DNA from: Prosopocoilus inquinatus
Lineage: Eukaryota; Arthropoda; Insecta; Coleoptera; Lucanidae
NCBI GenBank assembly: GCA_036172665.1
Contig: CM069872.1
Coordinates: forward strand, 56,468,101 to 56,532,100
Direction of reading: 5' to 3'
DNA: 64,000 nucleotides
Position 1 is the stretch's first letter. The number at the start of each line of letters is the position of its first letter. Below the pieces are notes generated by a model, which did not search any database, was not told the origin of the DNA, and was given only the letters and a program-made list of their open reading frames with translations. Of the stretch, positions 24,284-35,713 are shown piece by piece. The position numbers were made by a program, and so were the translations under genes.

Positions 24284-25883
24284 GTAGTCCAAATGGCGGA
24301 ATTTCGCCCAATCCGGCAACGCTGCAATTTTGTTATAAATAAAAAAAAACTAATTTCAGGGTCCGTCATACTAAAACAAAATATTAACATCTGAATGTGA
24401 CTTGAATTTTAAAGTTAAGTCACATTCAGATGTCAAAGCAGACGTGAGGACACATCTATTCACACATCAGATTGTGACTTTAATTTAAAAAGCCTGATAA
24501 GGCTCTTACTTTTTTATGGATCTTTCGTGTATGTGGTTTCCTTAAAATAAATGAAATCTATATTTGTTTCCATGGATACCCGCGCAGATAAGGGTACCAA
24601 CCTTATCTGAAATTTACCTACTCGTGGCTCTGGAAAAATCTGGACAAATCAGCAATGTACTGATGAATAACGCTTTTGTAACTAAATTCTGTACGTCGAA
24701 AGTGAATTGGTTAAACAAACTAAATTCGTTTGCTTAAACAAAACTGGAATGCTCCACTTTTGTTTAGGTTTTAGGCGTACGCGCAGATTCACGTTCACCC
24801 ACTGCACTAAATTCGTCAGTGACGTAAAAACGCAACGGAAAAACTAAGTAAACAGAACGGAAAAATTTTCCGGAAAAACTGCCCAAAAGTTATCCGCCGT
24901 GCGGCAAGCGAGGCAACATTCTAAAAATACACGAAAATTTGTTTCTATTTTAGAGTCTAGCTGCGACATTTAAAACCAAAGTGCCTACTCCACCAGTCGT
25001 TCGTTCTCAACTCAACTAATAACAATTGCATTAAAACAAAAAATAAAATAAACGGATGATGCGATGGGTAGATAGAAATTCGTTTTTGACGTTATCGTAC
25101 TGTGCAATGTGCGATTTAAATACCCATCTCTATCTGCCTGCCGAGTGCGGGGAGAGATGATGATGGTTTGTTTGTCAAAAATTCGGGCAAAGGACGACCC
25201 GATTAAATCGGATCTGTCAAAAGTTGTTTCGTACCTTGAGTCTGTTGAGATTACCGTCGCGAGCTGCGTTGTACACTACGCTCTTGTAATCCATTTTGGC
25301 TACACCTTTCACAAAACAAAGACCGAAAGAGCATCAACACTTCTTGTGGACCTCAATCCATAGCTAACAGCACACGGCCGCAGCTGATGAACTACTGACT
25401 GAAAAGAACTTGCGCGTTCGTGTCCTGTCGTCGGCGCTCACGGAAAAACAATTGCCCGCTTAGAAAACAGATGTCGCTCGCTTGGGGAAGATAATTTCAT
25501 TTTCTCTTTTTTCTCTAAACAAACAGTTTAAGAAATCCCTAAATAAAGTGATTGGTATTGCATTTGATTGGATTATTTTTAAGAAACAAAAAAATATTTA
25601 ATTTATGCTGCTGCTATACGGGATGGTCGCGTTCTTTAATACTTTTAACATTTTGCTGTAACAGATGTAAACTGATTTGAAAGTTGTAGAAGAGTTCAAT
25701 ATCTGTTAGATTATAATCAATTTATTTTTCGTATGAGTCTATACAATATAGATTTATTATTACAATCTTACAGACATGAATTTTTCTTTAAGTTTTCAAA
25801 TCACAGTCTACATCCATCAAAGCAAAATGTTGAATTAAAGAACGCGGCGCCGCGTCGGCGGAGAAAATCTAAATTATCGCTAC
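24284..25883. other. Right flank of the element, a small hairpin, then GC-balanced spacer
   Basis: 24,284-24,335 (AAATGGCGGAATTTCGCCCA, GGCAACGCTG) matches the right end of copy 2 near 62,255. A perfect 17-bp inverted repeat, ACATCTGAATGTGACTT/AAGTCACATTCAGATGT, is at 24,388-24,433. The rest is AT-rich to balanced. An 84-codon open frame at 25,109-25,363 has no known domain, and I do not call it a gene. Confidence 0.5.
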
Positions 25884-26600
25884 GTGTGTGACGTGTGACA
25901 TCAGTGTTGCCAGACAATGAAAATGAAAAGTCACCAGATAAGCTGACAAGAAGTCACCAGTTACCAACCAGTTTAATTTTTGTACTCATTATTTGTTATT
26001 TGTTTACTTACTACATTTTTGACGTTATTAAATTTAGGCTGCCAATATTATGTTAAATACATAAAAAAAAATTATTAAAACACACAAAACGTGAACATTA
26101 ATAATGTAAAATGTCGTTTTTGTTTGAATAGTTTGAATGGTTTCAATTTTCTAACTCTGACATGCACTCTTGACAGGTGCTCAATATTTTAACCTTTCAT
26201 CCGTCAACTTGAAACATAAAATTATATACTGTAGCATTGATTTGTAGAATAGACGCAGATTCAGTAGTACGTAGTTTTACTTCTTAACCAACCAAATTCC
26301 ATAAGATACAAAACATAAAATTCTTCACTGTATGCACAGTCAACCTCCATCATCTTATTTTACACCCAGGGTTGCCAATACCCTGAAGTTGACAAGCATT
26401 TCTGCCAACTGTCTGAATAAATAAACTAACCGCCTACAGTACTAACTCTAAATTTTTTTATTATTTAGACTCTATGGAAAAAGTACCAAAAATCCCGACT
26501 TCTTTAAAATAATCACCAGGTAATGTGTAATTCGATAACAAAAATCACCAGATCTAGTGATTAATAACCAACCTCTGGCAACACTGCGTGACATGTGCAG
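25884..26600. mobile_element. Possible inverted-repeat element with GTGTTGCCAG ends
   Basis: Left: TGTGACATCAGTGTTGCCAG then a TCACCAG-rich tract. Right: AAATCACCAGATCTAGTGAT, CTGGCAACACTG and CGTGACATGTG. The order is reversed and complementary, so the two may be ends of one ~0.7-kb element, but the arms are short and interrupted. 26,601-27,094 shows nothing I can name. Confidence 0.45.
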
Positions 26601-27094
26601 TCGTACGCACTTTAGTCGAACCGTATCAAATGAGAAGAAGAAGAAGACAAATTTCTAATCAAATTTAGGGGCCACAGATTAAGAAACTGCAAGGTTGGTC
26701 ACGCTTGTTCAGGATAATTTATTTTTTCTTTTTTAGCTAGTAACTTTTGAAGTGTTTTTTTTTGTTAATTTTTAATGTTTGTCACTGTTTGAAAAAAATT
26801 AAAATTTTAGAAATCAGGGAAAACAGTGCTACCAACATTCGCAGCTTACTAACGGAGGAGCTGTTCTAGTTTTTCTTTTTTTTTAAGGTTATCTGCAGCA
26901 ACAAGGATGATTCAGTTTGCCTGCTGCTTTAGTAGTGTCGGCGTTTATTCCGAATAACAAAAAGTAGGCCAGTTTAGGGATCACGAGATGACAAATAATA
27001 GAATTCTACTTTTGTGACGTCACATCGTCTCTAGGCGACGATTTATCGTACGGCAAGTGTCGCGATTCCTACACAGGCAATGATTATACCATGC

Positions 27095-27504
27095 GATCAA
27101 CGGAATTTATAATTAGAGGAGACTGTGATATTTTCCAAAAAGTTGGCAACACAGGCTTTGAAAGTAAAACTAGAGGAAAGGCTTTAAAATTGAAGAAATT
27201 AAGAACTTTAAGCGTCAGAATTGTGCCACTTATATTTTTTTAAATGCTTATATATATATATATATTTTTTAAATGATAATAAACGGATTTGTGTTGTGGA
27301 CCCCCACTCCCCTCCTAATATTCTAAAAAATGGTTTAAACCAACATCCGCACAAGTTAAAATAAGAAAATAAAGATTGTATAAAGCACGAGCATAACCTC
27401 AAATATGACAACTGTCAACTTATTATTTATTTCCAATCGTATCCAACCACACAGCATAAAATAGCACCAATCACAGCCTCCTCTAATTATAAATTCCATT
27501 GATC
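27095..27504. mobile_element. MITE with GGAATTTATAATTAGAGGAG ends
   Basis: Left GATCAACGGAATTTATAATT then AGAGGAGACTGTGAT; right ATCACAGCCTCCTCTAATTA then TAAATTCCATTGATC; inverted ends of about 35 bp. The centre has a (TA)n tract near 27,250. A related 218-bp copy is at 58,891-59,108 and a truncated one at about 28,655-28,833. Confidence 0.8.
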
Positions 27505-27698
27505 ATCCCGTATTAGGCGTAAGAAATGTTCAAGTAAATGTTAAAATAAAATATTACAGAATAAAAATATACAGAAAATATCATAGAATAATCAAACGCG
27601 TCGTAAACAGTCAAATTAATAAATTATGAAGAAAAAACAAACAAAAATAATGCAATAAGTAAGTATTACAGGCAGTAAAGACGAAGACAATTTCACAA

Positions 27699-27846
27699 TG
27701 GGGCGGATTCTGTAACTTATTAACGGGCTGTTAAAATTTAGAGGTCCGTTAGAAATTTAAAATACAGTTCCATGATTGCTTGTTACCGTGGCAAGAAAAT
27801 TTAACACCCCTTTAAATTTAACCGTTTTGATACAGAATAGACCCCA
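27699..27846. mobile_element. MITE with TGGGGYNNATTCTGTA ends
   Basis: TGGGGCGGATTCTGTAACTT at the left and ACCGTTTTGATACAGAATAG then ACCCCA at the right are inverted; flanking AAT/AAT may be a target duplication. Length 148 bp. It includes GTTACCGTGGCAAG, close to the RFX X-box. The flanks (27,505-27,698 and 27,847-28,464) are AT-rich and hold nothing else I can support. Confidence 0.7.
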
Positions 27847-28464
27847 ATATTGTTTTAGAATATGTCAACCATGGGCGCAGCTAAGTGCGGGCAAGCGAGG
27901 GGTTGATACTCTAAATGAAAAAAAAAATTCTCACTTTTCAAATGTTTAAAAAATAATTATGCTTTTCTTAAACCAATATATCTATACTAGCCATTCGACT
28001 TGTAATAATCATTGATAGTTTTAATAATTTTTAAAATATGCCCGCGTTTAGAGAAAAGTTTGGTTACGCCAATGATGTCAACAAAAAAAAAAAAAAAACA
28101 AACCAACAGCGGTGAATATCTTTATACTCCTATTAAGAAATAAAGTCAAGAGAGATTCACAGACTATTATATAACGCGATTGTTAATCTAAGATAATTAT
28201 TTACGAAAAATAAACAGTGTTGCCACATCGTACAAAAATCAATTCCCACAGTTCAAAATATCGAGATAAATACAAAAATAGTACAGCATTGTATGCCCGA
28301 TTAATAAAAATGTAAAAAAATATTTTTAGAAATTAACTTGTTAATATCTAGGGGCTTTTGTTTGTCGCACGTGACAACACTGACAAACTAGGAAGTTTTT
28401 GTTTCTTGATAGTTGACAGTCTGACGTATCCAGCACACACTGCCATGCTAGAGAAACCAAAATC

Positions 28465-28586
28465 AATGGGCGCGTTCAGCGGCTGAATTGCTTACTCAGG
28501 AATCGATTGTGATTGGTTCACATGAAGCCAATAGCCAATCACAAACGACTGCTGAGTAAGCAACGCATCCGCTGAACGCGCCCATT
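28465..28586. mobile_element. Short MITE with AATGGGCGCGTTCAGCGG ends
   Basis: Left AATGGGCGCGTTCAGCGG..CTTACTCAG..GATTGTGATTGG; right CCAATCACAAACGA, CTGAGTAAGCAACGCATCCG, CTGAACGCGCCCATT. Arms of about 50 bp, total 122 bp. GCGTTCAG ends are shared with the element at 60,341-60,553. Confidence 0.8.
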
Positions 28587-28654
28587 ATTAACAATAGCTT
28601 TGTCAACGCAATAAATATGTATATGTCACAGTATCAGTCAAATTAATAATTGGA

Positions 28655-28833
28655 GCAGGGCGTGGATTGGGTTACGCAGCAAGAAAATGTTGAATTTAGA
28701 ATTAGAGCATAAAATCTAACCTCAAATAAGAAAGTCGTTAGGTGACTTTCTAGTTTGAGGTTAGATTTTATGTTCTAATTCTATAATTAAGATTTTCAAC
28801 ACATAACTGTCAAATTTTGACATTTCAATGTGC
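28655..28833. mobile_element. Truncated MITE containing a hairpin
   Basis: TAATAATTGGAGCAGGGCGTGG at the left resembles the left end at 58,899. The hairpin 28,689-28,800 pairs TTAGAGCATAAAATCTAACC and CTCAAATAAGAAAGTC with their complements. GAGGTTAGATTT and ACTGTCAAATTTTGACA also occur near 58,975-59,023. The right half is missing where the foldback element begins at 28,834. Confidence 0.6.
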
Positions 28834-29810
28834 TGTACAAGGTGACTACGAAAGAATTCCTACCCCCTTTAACTCTTTTATTTTTGATTACAGAAAAAAA
28901 TGTTTAATACAAAACTTAAAGGAACTAATTCAAAGTTTCTCTGTGTGGTCACAGAAAAACAATTGATGGTCGGATAAAAGAGATATAAACTATACTAAAG
29001 TTTTTTTAAATGGGACACCCTGTATTTTATTACGTTTTTCGATTGGAAATAAAAATCTAATGGGACTATATGTATAATAAAACTAATAACGCAGAAGATT
29101 TGTATAAAATAATTCCTTCTTAATTTTTTTATTTTTTATTTTAGAAAGAAAAGGGGATAAAAAATGATGTAGAATTTATTTCAGTACTGCTCACAACAAA
29201 CAATCGAGCGTCGGATACCCAAAAAATAAACGAAGTTATGATTTTAAACAAAATAACATTGAATAAAATTTTACCATTAACATATTAAATCGATTTACAC
29301 GTTTTCTAAAAATTAACTTTTTAACTAGAAATGGAAAATATTTCTGAAAAATTGAATTTAAAAAGATTATTAAAAATTTAACGTAAAACATATTCAAGGC
29401 ATTTTCAATTTTCTTTACGCAAAGTGTAAATCTTTTTAACAAGTTTTGATTCACGTCTCTTAGTATAAAAGAATCAATATTCAAGTTTTCTATTTCTAAA
29501 ATTCAAAAATAAAATAAATTAAGTAGGAATTATTTTATAGACACCTTCTACGTTATTGATTTTATTATATACGTAGTTTCAGTACAATTTAATTTAGAAT
29601 CGAAAATAGTAATAATATACAGGGTGTTCCATTAAAAAAAAAACTTAAGTTTAGTTTATACCTCGTTTATCCGACCATCAATTGTTTTTCTGTGAGCACA
29701 CGGAGAAACTTTCAGTTAGTCCCTATAAGTTTTGTATTAAATATTTCTTCCTGAAATCAAAAATAAAGGAGTTAAAAGGGGTAGGAATTCTTGCGTAGTC
29801 ACCCTGTACA
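28834..29810. mobile_element. Foldback element with arms of about 320 bp
   Basis: Left end TGTACAAGGTGACTACGAAA then GAATTCCTACCCC; right end GGGGTAGGAATTC then TTGCGTAGTCACCCTGTACA. Arms run to about 29,155 and from about 29,487, and include ACAGAAAAACAATTGATGGT then CGGAT, GGGACACCCTGTATTTT facing AATATACAGGGTGTTCC, and TAAAATAATTCCTTCTTAAT facing its complement. The ~330-bp centre is AT-rich without a transposase. A solo arm is at 6,335-6,520. Confidence 0.85.
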
Positions 29811-30290
29811 TATTGGCGACTGTTCTCGTTATGAACTGAATTTTGATTTAACCTGAGGTTAGATGTTGGAGAATCGGAATTCGGGGAAAATTTAAACATA
29901 CATTACCATAAATTCTTCTTGGAATGGAATTTGCTTGCTGCGAATCTTGAAACGTACCGCAGTCACAACACAAGCTCCGCCTACGGCTTCCCCTCTACAG
30001 ACCAACTGAAGTTGCATCTATCACATAACAATTATTAAGTAATCGCTAATTGATCTTAATTAATGTACTTTCACTGCCTTTTTAAAAATTTCACAAAAGG
30101 AAATCATCATATGCGAAAGCAAACGCGGAAGTACTCTGACTGAGGTATGTTTCAAGATTCCCCATATAGACTTGAAGAATTTTGTTCAAATTCCTCTAGA
30201 TATTGACCAAAAACAGAAAAATTCCCTTTTATCGCTTAAGATTCCATAGACATGGCAACCATGGTGCTGAATGAATGCCGGTTTACGTAG

Positions 30291-30943
30291 CGCTCTGTCA
30301 GACTAAGAAACTGTTAAATGTGATCGCAGCGCCTAGATGTCGCCAGTAATTCCAAGTGTAGTTTTACCAACTTAATGCGTACAGCGTTGACTTGACATGC
30401 AGCTGTCATATAAAAACGGGCGTGGTTAAGCGTAAACTTGTAGTTATTGGATGTAGTCGGTGTGACGTCGCAGCCAAATAACCACGTGGGTTTCATCCTC
30501 CCGCCGCCACAGATCCAGGCAGATGAGTCCTGACGAGCGAGGAATAGTAGTGTTACGTGTTTTGTTGTGTAGGACCGGCGCGTCGCTTCTCCGCGTATAC
30601 AATGCGGATTGTGCGCGTTAAGTGCTAAAAGTTGGCTCTGACATTTTTGTAAAATTTGAATCAGAATGCGCCAATTGACGTCGCGCGCTTCGATTGTGTG
30701 TTGTTTCTCCGGCATCTGAGGTGTGTTTGTTTTTTTTTTGCGATGGACGCCGCCTCCGCCGCTCTCTCATCATCATCATCATCATCCTCATCGTCGTCGT
30801 CGTCGTCCTCCTCTCACAATTTAAAGTGCAACAACGTGCTTAACTAATTATCTGATCGGCTCATTAAGTGCGTTCGGATTCCAGAAGCAGTGAGTGATGT
30901 ATTCACGGTGATATAAGTTCAGCGTGGTTTTACAAGCGAAGCC
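30291..30943 (+). promoter_or_regulatory. Likely promoter and 5' UTR of the gro-like gene
   Basis: This stretch is richer in C+G and CpG than its surroundings and leads directly into the ATG at 30944. It is not repetitive except for a TCA/TCG tract near 30768-30812. It holds a CRE-like TGACGTC near 30470 and a GACGTCGCGC block near 30677. An Inr-like TCAGAATG lies at 30661, but I found no convincing TATA box or DPE, so the start site is not fixed. The 5' UTR probably includes at least 30730-30943. Upstream, 29811-30290 is AT-rich single-copy-looking DNA with nothing I can name. Confidence 0.55.
30743..30847 (+). CDS. Upstream open reading frame with a serine run (uORF)
   Basis: Seen: ATG GAC GCC at 30743 opens a 34-codon frame, MDAASAAL followed by about 16 serines encoded by TCA/TCC/TCG triplets, then HNLKCNNVLN and a stop at 30845-30847. 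It lies wholly within the inferred 5' UTR, 97 nt upstream of the main ATG. The serine run is a product of the trinucleotide tract. If transcribed it could reduce initiation at the main start. No family is recognised, and it may simply be a microsatellite in the leader. Confidence 0.3.
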   Translation: MDAASAALSSSSSSSSSSSSSSSSHNLKCNNVLN

Positions 30944-30979
30944 ATGTACCCCACCCCTGCCAGGCACCCATCTGCCGCG
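30944..30979 (+). CDS. gro: First coding exon of a Groucho/TLE-type transcriptional co-repressor (partial)
   Basis: Seen: ATG at 30944 in the context GAAGCCATG, then 12 codons reading MYPTPARHPSAA, ending exactly at a consensus donor GCG|GTAAGT in phase 0. An in-frame TAA at 30914-30916 shows that the frame does not extend upstream. Family knowledge: insect Groucho starts with a short leader of the form MYP-P-RHP-A before its glutamine-rich tetramerisation domain, vertebrate TLE proteins start with the similar M(Y/F)PQ-RHP, and a very short first coding exon fits that family. Groucho is a nuclear WD40 co-repressor recruited by Hairy/E(spl), Engrailed and TCF-type factors. Inference: this is exon 1 of a groucho ortholog. 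No later exon (Q domain, WD40 repeats) is visible in the remaining 33 kb, so intron 1 would be very long. Twelve residues are little evidence, and another protein with the same leader cannot be excluded. Confidence 0.72.
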
Positions 30980-30985
30980 GTAAGT
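30980..30985 (+). other. 5' splice donor of gro-like exon 1
   Basis: GTAAGT follows GCCGCG directly, giving a full consensus donor in phase 0. It sets the end of the coding exon. Confidence 0.75.
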
Positions 30986-31215
30986 GGTTGTTTCATTTAC
31001 CTCACCCCTCCGAACCCCGCGTGTGCCGTCTCATGTTAAACTCGCTCACCTAAAATATTCACTCTGCACACTAATTTCTTTAAATTGCCACTGCTCTCAA
31101 TCGATTTCACTCTGTATATACCTAACAACCACCGCGCAGAAAATTTTATCACCTATACGATGCTGTTTAATTAACCGCGCCGTACTTACATATTTTCACA
31201 CACGCACACGTGCTC

Positions 31216-31218
31216 TCC

Positions 31219-31250
<32 letters not shown>

Positions 31251-31260
31251 CTCTTCTTCA
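31216..31260 (+). repeat. (CTT)n microsatellite
   Basis: CTTCTTCTTCTTCTTCTTCT with CCT interruptions, in the first part of the inferred intron. C-runs (C7-C9) occur at 31,504-31,600. The surrounding 30,986-31,734 and 32,041-32,994 are AT-rich with no gene seen. Confidence 0.85.
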
Positions 31261-31734
31261 CTCCTCGTCTCGATCAAAGTCGCTTGCCTCATTAACTTCA
31301 TCATTCGATTAATCAATTAATTAATCGATTGTCATCATCATTAATTAGTACATACTATAGGAATTATCAATATTTTAATTAGTTATTCGCAAGCTAAGCA
31401 AGAAGTCAACATTAATTTATTCGTCGACCATAATAAATTTAACGTAAGACGAACCTGATTGATTGATGTTAATTTAGAATTCATTAGAAACAGTTGGCTA
31501 ATCCCCCCCCACAGTAAGCCAGATATTTCACGTTTTGTTTACTTCCGGATTGTTTAAAGAATTACCTCCCCCCCTCCTCCTCCCTCTCCCCCCCCCGTCA
31601 CGTAACAAACCATGAAATAAATTAAACAGTCGTCAAGGAGAGAATTAAGTTTGACTTCAGAATTTTAAAGTACTTCACCTCTTATTTTTGTCCTTTTTCT
31701 TCTTCTTAGTCTTCCTTCTTTGATGGTTTTATAC

Positions 31735-32040
31735 AGGGTGTCTCAAGAGTGTGCCCTTAAATACAAAGAAGAAAAAAAGTATCAACACATTTTGTTTTTT
31801 GTTTTTTTTTTTTTTTAAATTCTATAGGTTTGATTATTTTATACAGGGTGTGTCAACCCAGTGTGTCCTTAGAATACAAACAAAAAAAAATTTGTTGCAA
31901 ATCGTTTTTGGGGGACTTATTAGGAGCAAATCCGCTTCAATTTGTCTATCCTACTGCAACGTCAGATCAAAAGGCGATCGTAGGATGTCGCTGTTTTATC
32001 TGTACAAAAAAAAGTTTCAACACAATTTTGCTTAAAAAAA
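31735..32040 (+). repeat. TACAGGGTGT repeats plus a decayed copy of the 58-kb retrozyme-like unit
   Basis: TTTTATACAGGGTGT occurs near 31,730 and near 31,838, each followed by similar sequence (GTGT..CCTTA-AATACAAA), making an imperfect ~107-bp duplication. From about 31,903 to 32,006 the sequence matches the 58,108-58,210 part of the hammerhead-bearing unit (GGAGCAAATC, CTATCCTACTGCAA, GATGTCGCT) with scattered differences. The strong ribozyme core is missing; a stem-I-like GCAAATCGTTTTT is joined directly to the body, suggesting loss of the ribozyme by deletion. Another TACAGGGTGT lies near 32,200. Confidence 0.6.
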
Positions 32041-32994
32041 AAAATAAAAAATTATACGTTTAAATAAACATGAAATTATTTTCTTGCGTACAAGATCAGT
32101 AGTCAGAAGAGCGTCGTTGAATGCAACTTTCTTACCACTTCGAATGACGCACCCTTACGTGAAACTAAATTTTGGGTTACTCTACCCGTTTCTTCTCATA
32201 CAGGGTGTTTCGAGAGTGACGCGCGTGCTTTCGAGATTCGATTCGCGAGCTCGAAACAAATCAAAATGAAAGAACGACGAAAGTTCCGACGGGCCCTTTG
32301 TTAACGGGTCATTAAGAAAAAATAAAAGTGCTAAATAATTTTTCTTTTTATAAAAATAAATTAATAATAGTAACCCGTAACACGAGTGGTTCAGGCGATT
32401 TATTCAAGTAATTATTACATTTAAATCAAAAATAAAAAAGAAAAAACAAAGCTACTAAATAATTTTTAATATTTTATTTTTGTGATAATAAATTAATGAT
32501 AAAACCTTGTCATACTGAGTGGTTCAAAAATGAATTACGTACAATTGGTTTTGGAATGTAATTACATGTAAACTTTCATGTGCCGCTTTATTGTTCACTT
32601 CTCATGAACTAATCAGATTGTCAGTCAATTAAATGTCAGTATTTTCAACGGAAAATACTTTGCGCATTTTTTTTTTAAATTTAATTTTGGAATGCGCAGA
32701 TTATTGCGGGTCCGAACGAGTAAAATTTGGTAATGTTGGTTTCCATGACGAGAAAAAAAAATCAATTGCGGCATGTGACTGACATAACCTCAAAAAAAAA
32801 AAAACAAAATCGATAAAATAAACAAAATTAAGATGAGAAGAATAAAATAGATGAATGAAACAAACAAAATACGTGAAAAGAGCGAAAAAAAAAATACTGG
32901 ACGGAAAGCGAAAAAGCGAAAGAAAAAAACGATGGTTGAAACGTAAATTCGAAAACAAAAGAAGATCGACGATTCTCCAATAGAGCCAAGCATT

Positions 32995-34240
32995 AATCAC
33001 ATGATGACATCAGCGCTACCAACTTTGAAAGAACGCAACCAAAAACTGTGGAAAACGCAACAAAATAACACCAAAAGAAAAATGAAAAGAGAAAAAAAAA
33101 AAACTAGGTTATGTCAAACGCCGTTTTGAAAATCTCATTTTCATTTTCAAAGGGACCTTTGACATAACCTAGTTTTTTTTCCTCCCATTAATCATCAGCG
33201 ACGTCAGTGCTACCAGCTTTAAATGAACGCAATCAAAAACTGTGGGAAACACAACAAAATAAAAGCAAATTACAAATGAAAAAAAAGAAGAACTAGGCTG
33301 ACCGCTTTGAAAACGAAAAATGTCATTTTCAAAATGAAAATGAAAAATGCAAGGCGGCCTTTGACATAACCTAGTTTTTTTTCCGCCCGTTAATCACATA
33401 GTGACGTTAGTGCTGCCACTGTAAAAAAAAAAAACGGAACCAAAAACCGTGGGAAACGCAACAAAATAAGAGGAAAAGAAACATGAAAAAAAGAAAAAAA
33501 CAATGAAAGGCTTGGAAGGTTGAAAAATGAAAAAAAAAAACTTGCAGAAATGTAGATAACAAAAGTAATAAGAAGGGAAGAAGAATGTCATTTTTAAAGC
33601 GGCCTTCGACATAACCTAGTTTTTTTTTCCGCCCGTTAATCACATGGTGATGTCAGTGCTGCCAACTGTAAAAAAAAAACGGAACCAAAAACCGTGGGAA
33701 ACGCAACAAAAGGAAAAGAAACATAAAAAAAAGAAAAAAACAATGAAAGGCTTGGAAGGTTGAAAAATGAAAAAAAAAACTTGCAGAAATGTAGATAACA
33801 AAAGTAATAAGAAGGGAAGAAGAATAAAGATATTTTTGTCTTTTTCAAAACTTTTTAGGAGGATAGTCGACGTTCATTTGTTTTTCTTTCATCCTGCTCA
33901 ACGTCGTAGTTGCTTGTTTTTTTTTTAATTCTCTATTGTTTTTTTTTTCTTGGATTTTTTATATCTATTATTTGTTTCCTCGCCAGAAATGCTTCGTCGA
34001 CGTTCTTGTGATCTGCGTTCGTCCAATCACGTATGTAGTCGTTTTTTTGATTTTCCACCGTTTCGCCGATTATTCTGCGCACTTTGTTCTGTGCGTTACA
34101 GAATTCTCTCTTATTTTCGTTCTTTGTCTGAACTTCGGATGCAATAGAAATGTCAGTTTGAAGCAGTCCCTTTGACATAACCTTGTTTTTTCTTTCCGCC
34201 GCTGATCACCTGGTGTGACATCACTCCTGCCAACTTTAAA
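32995..34240 (+). repeat. Tandem modules with GACATAACCTAGTTTTTTTTCC
   Basis: Modules of about 200-250 bp contain TTTGACATAACCTAG, CGCCCGTTAATCACATGGTG, ACGTCAGTGCTGCCAAC, AACCAAAAACCGTGGGAAACG and AAAGGCTTGGAAGGTTG. Starts lie near 32,995 (partial), 33,168, 33,361, 33,608 and 34,172; another copy is at 36,316. Copies 3 and 4 are the most alike. Open frames through these are artefacts of A-rich DNA. Confidence 0.75.
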
Positions 34241-34249
34241 AGAACGCAA

Positions 34250-35655
34250 CTAATACTTTCTAAACTAATTTCGAAAAAGAAAAGATAATTTTTACAATTC
34301 AATTCCTTTTAATACGAAACGTTTTAGATTTTTAATAACACCGTCCAAAATAACATCAAATAACTGGACATACTTTTAACTAAAACTAAGGGAATCCATT
34401 CTCAACCCAATCCAAAATAACGTCAAATAACTGGACATACTTTTAACTAAAACATATTATTATGTCTTTGTTAATTAACAACGATAGTTTTTCTCTGTTT
34501 AATAGAAACTTAGCTATCTACTATTAAACAGATATACCAAATAGTTAGGCAACCATACCTACACATTTGGAAAGTTTCGTTTGAAACGACGCGAAACGGG
34601 AACAGATATAGCTATTCTTCTGCCGATAGCAAATTGAAAAGCAAAAGTAAAAGCCGATGAATATGAGAATTCATTTAATGGCGATTAAGCATGGCCAACT
34701 GATTCCGGCAAGGGTCGAGCCGAGCCAAGAGTAATTTCCACCAAAGCTGGAACGACCGACCGTACACGGACGGCCGTGCGCCGCAGAAGTCGATAAACAC
34801 GTGTCGGATGAGTTCAAGACGTATTATCTGGCATGCAAAATGATTTAACGATGAAAATTCCAGGAATTCCACTCGGAATTCGCTTTTAATGTCTGCCTGC
34901 TTCTTTTACGACTTCACCGAGCACAAAAATAATGCGCTCGCGTTCTTTTTGCGCTTCTTCGGTTTTCGTCGCTACCTTACTCCACCGTCGGTGAAGAACA
35001 GCGAACAACAAAGTCTCATTCTACGGTTTTATGACGAAGAGAGAGAGAGAGAGAAAAAAATAATGCCTGAAAAAGATGTTCTTTCTAGTCGGTGGCTTTC
35101 AGTTATGCCGCAATTAAACACGGCCGGGTCGCTAACTATTTATAAATATGAAAGAAAGTCTATTTTTGGTAAAAAAAAATCAGACAGGTTTACAATAGTT
35201 AAATAAACCTAGTTTTTCGTTTTTTTTTAATTTGCAATGATGTTTTATCGAAAAGATTTGGTTTCTAAGGGTGGTGGTATTTGCGTTATCAACCAACGTC
35301 ACGTCACACACGTCAACTGTCAACGCAGCTGCTAGTTCGCCAGTGCTGTCACATGTTACAATCAAAACTCCCTGGGTACTGAGGATGATCATTTTAATTT
35401 TTTTTTTCTTGTATTCATTTTGACTAAACCGCAGAGAAAATAGCAATTACATTGTACTCGTTGAATAAGAGACATCGTAGCACTTGTCTCATTATTATTC
35501 GTACATCCGGTGCAACCAACTTGAAGTTAGCTTATTGTACGATTATTTGAAAATTACAGAATGATGCTCGCGTAATTGCAACAAGGTCGCCTAATTAAAC
35601 ATAATAAAACGCAAATAACTATTGAAAACAATTTCGTGCAAATCAATTTACCCTT
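34250..35655. other. Mostly single-copy island; possible regulatory DNA
   Basis: 34,660-34,990 is GC-balanced and non-repetitive (GGCGATTAAGCATGGCC, GGACGGCCGTGCGCCGCAGA, ACACGTGTCGGATGAG) and lacks repeat features. It would fit an intronic enhancer of the gro-like gene, but conservation cannot be tested here. An AG tract (GAAGAGAGAGAGAGAG) is at 35,036-35,053. Confidence 0.3.
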
Positions 35656-35663
35656 AAATATGC

Positions 35664-35672
35664 GGGGGGGGG

Positions 35673-35711
<39 letters not shown>
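35664..35711 (+). repeat. G12 run followed by (GA)n microsatellite
   Basis: A run of 12 G then about 18 GA dinucleotides. GAGA tracts can bind GAGA-factor-type proteins, but here it is a simple repeat. Confidence 0.95.

Positions 35712-35713
<2 letters not shown>

Noticed and set aside
25109..25363. 84-codon plus-strand open frame of ordinary composition
   Set aside because: No family resemblance, no splice or promoter context; the length is expected by chance in balanced DNA.
30314..30715. 133-codon minus-strand open frame
   Set aside because: Antisense to the inferred promoter and 5' UTR of the gro-like gene; no domain, and CpG-rich DNA is poor in stops.
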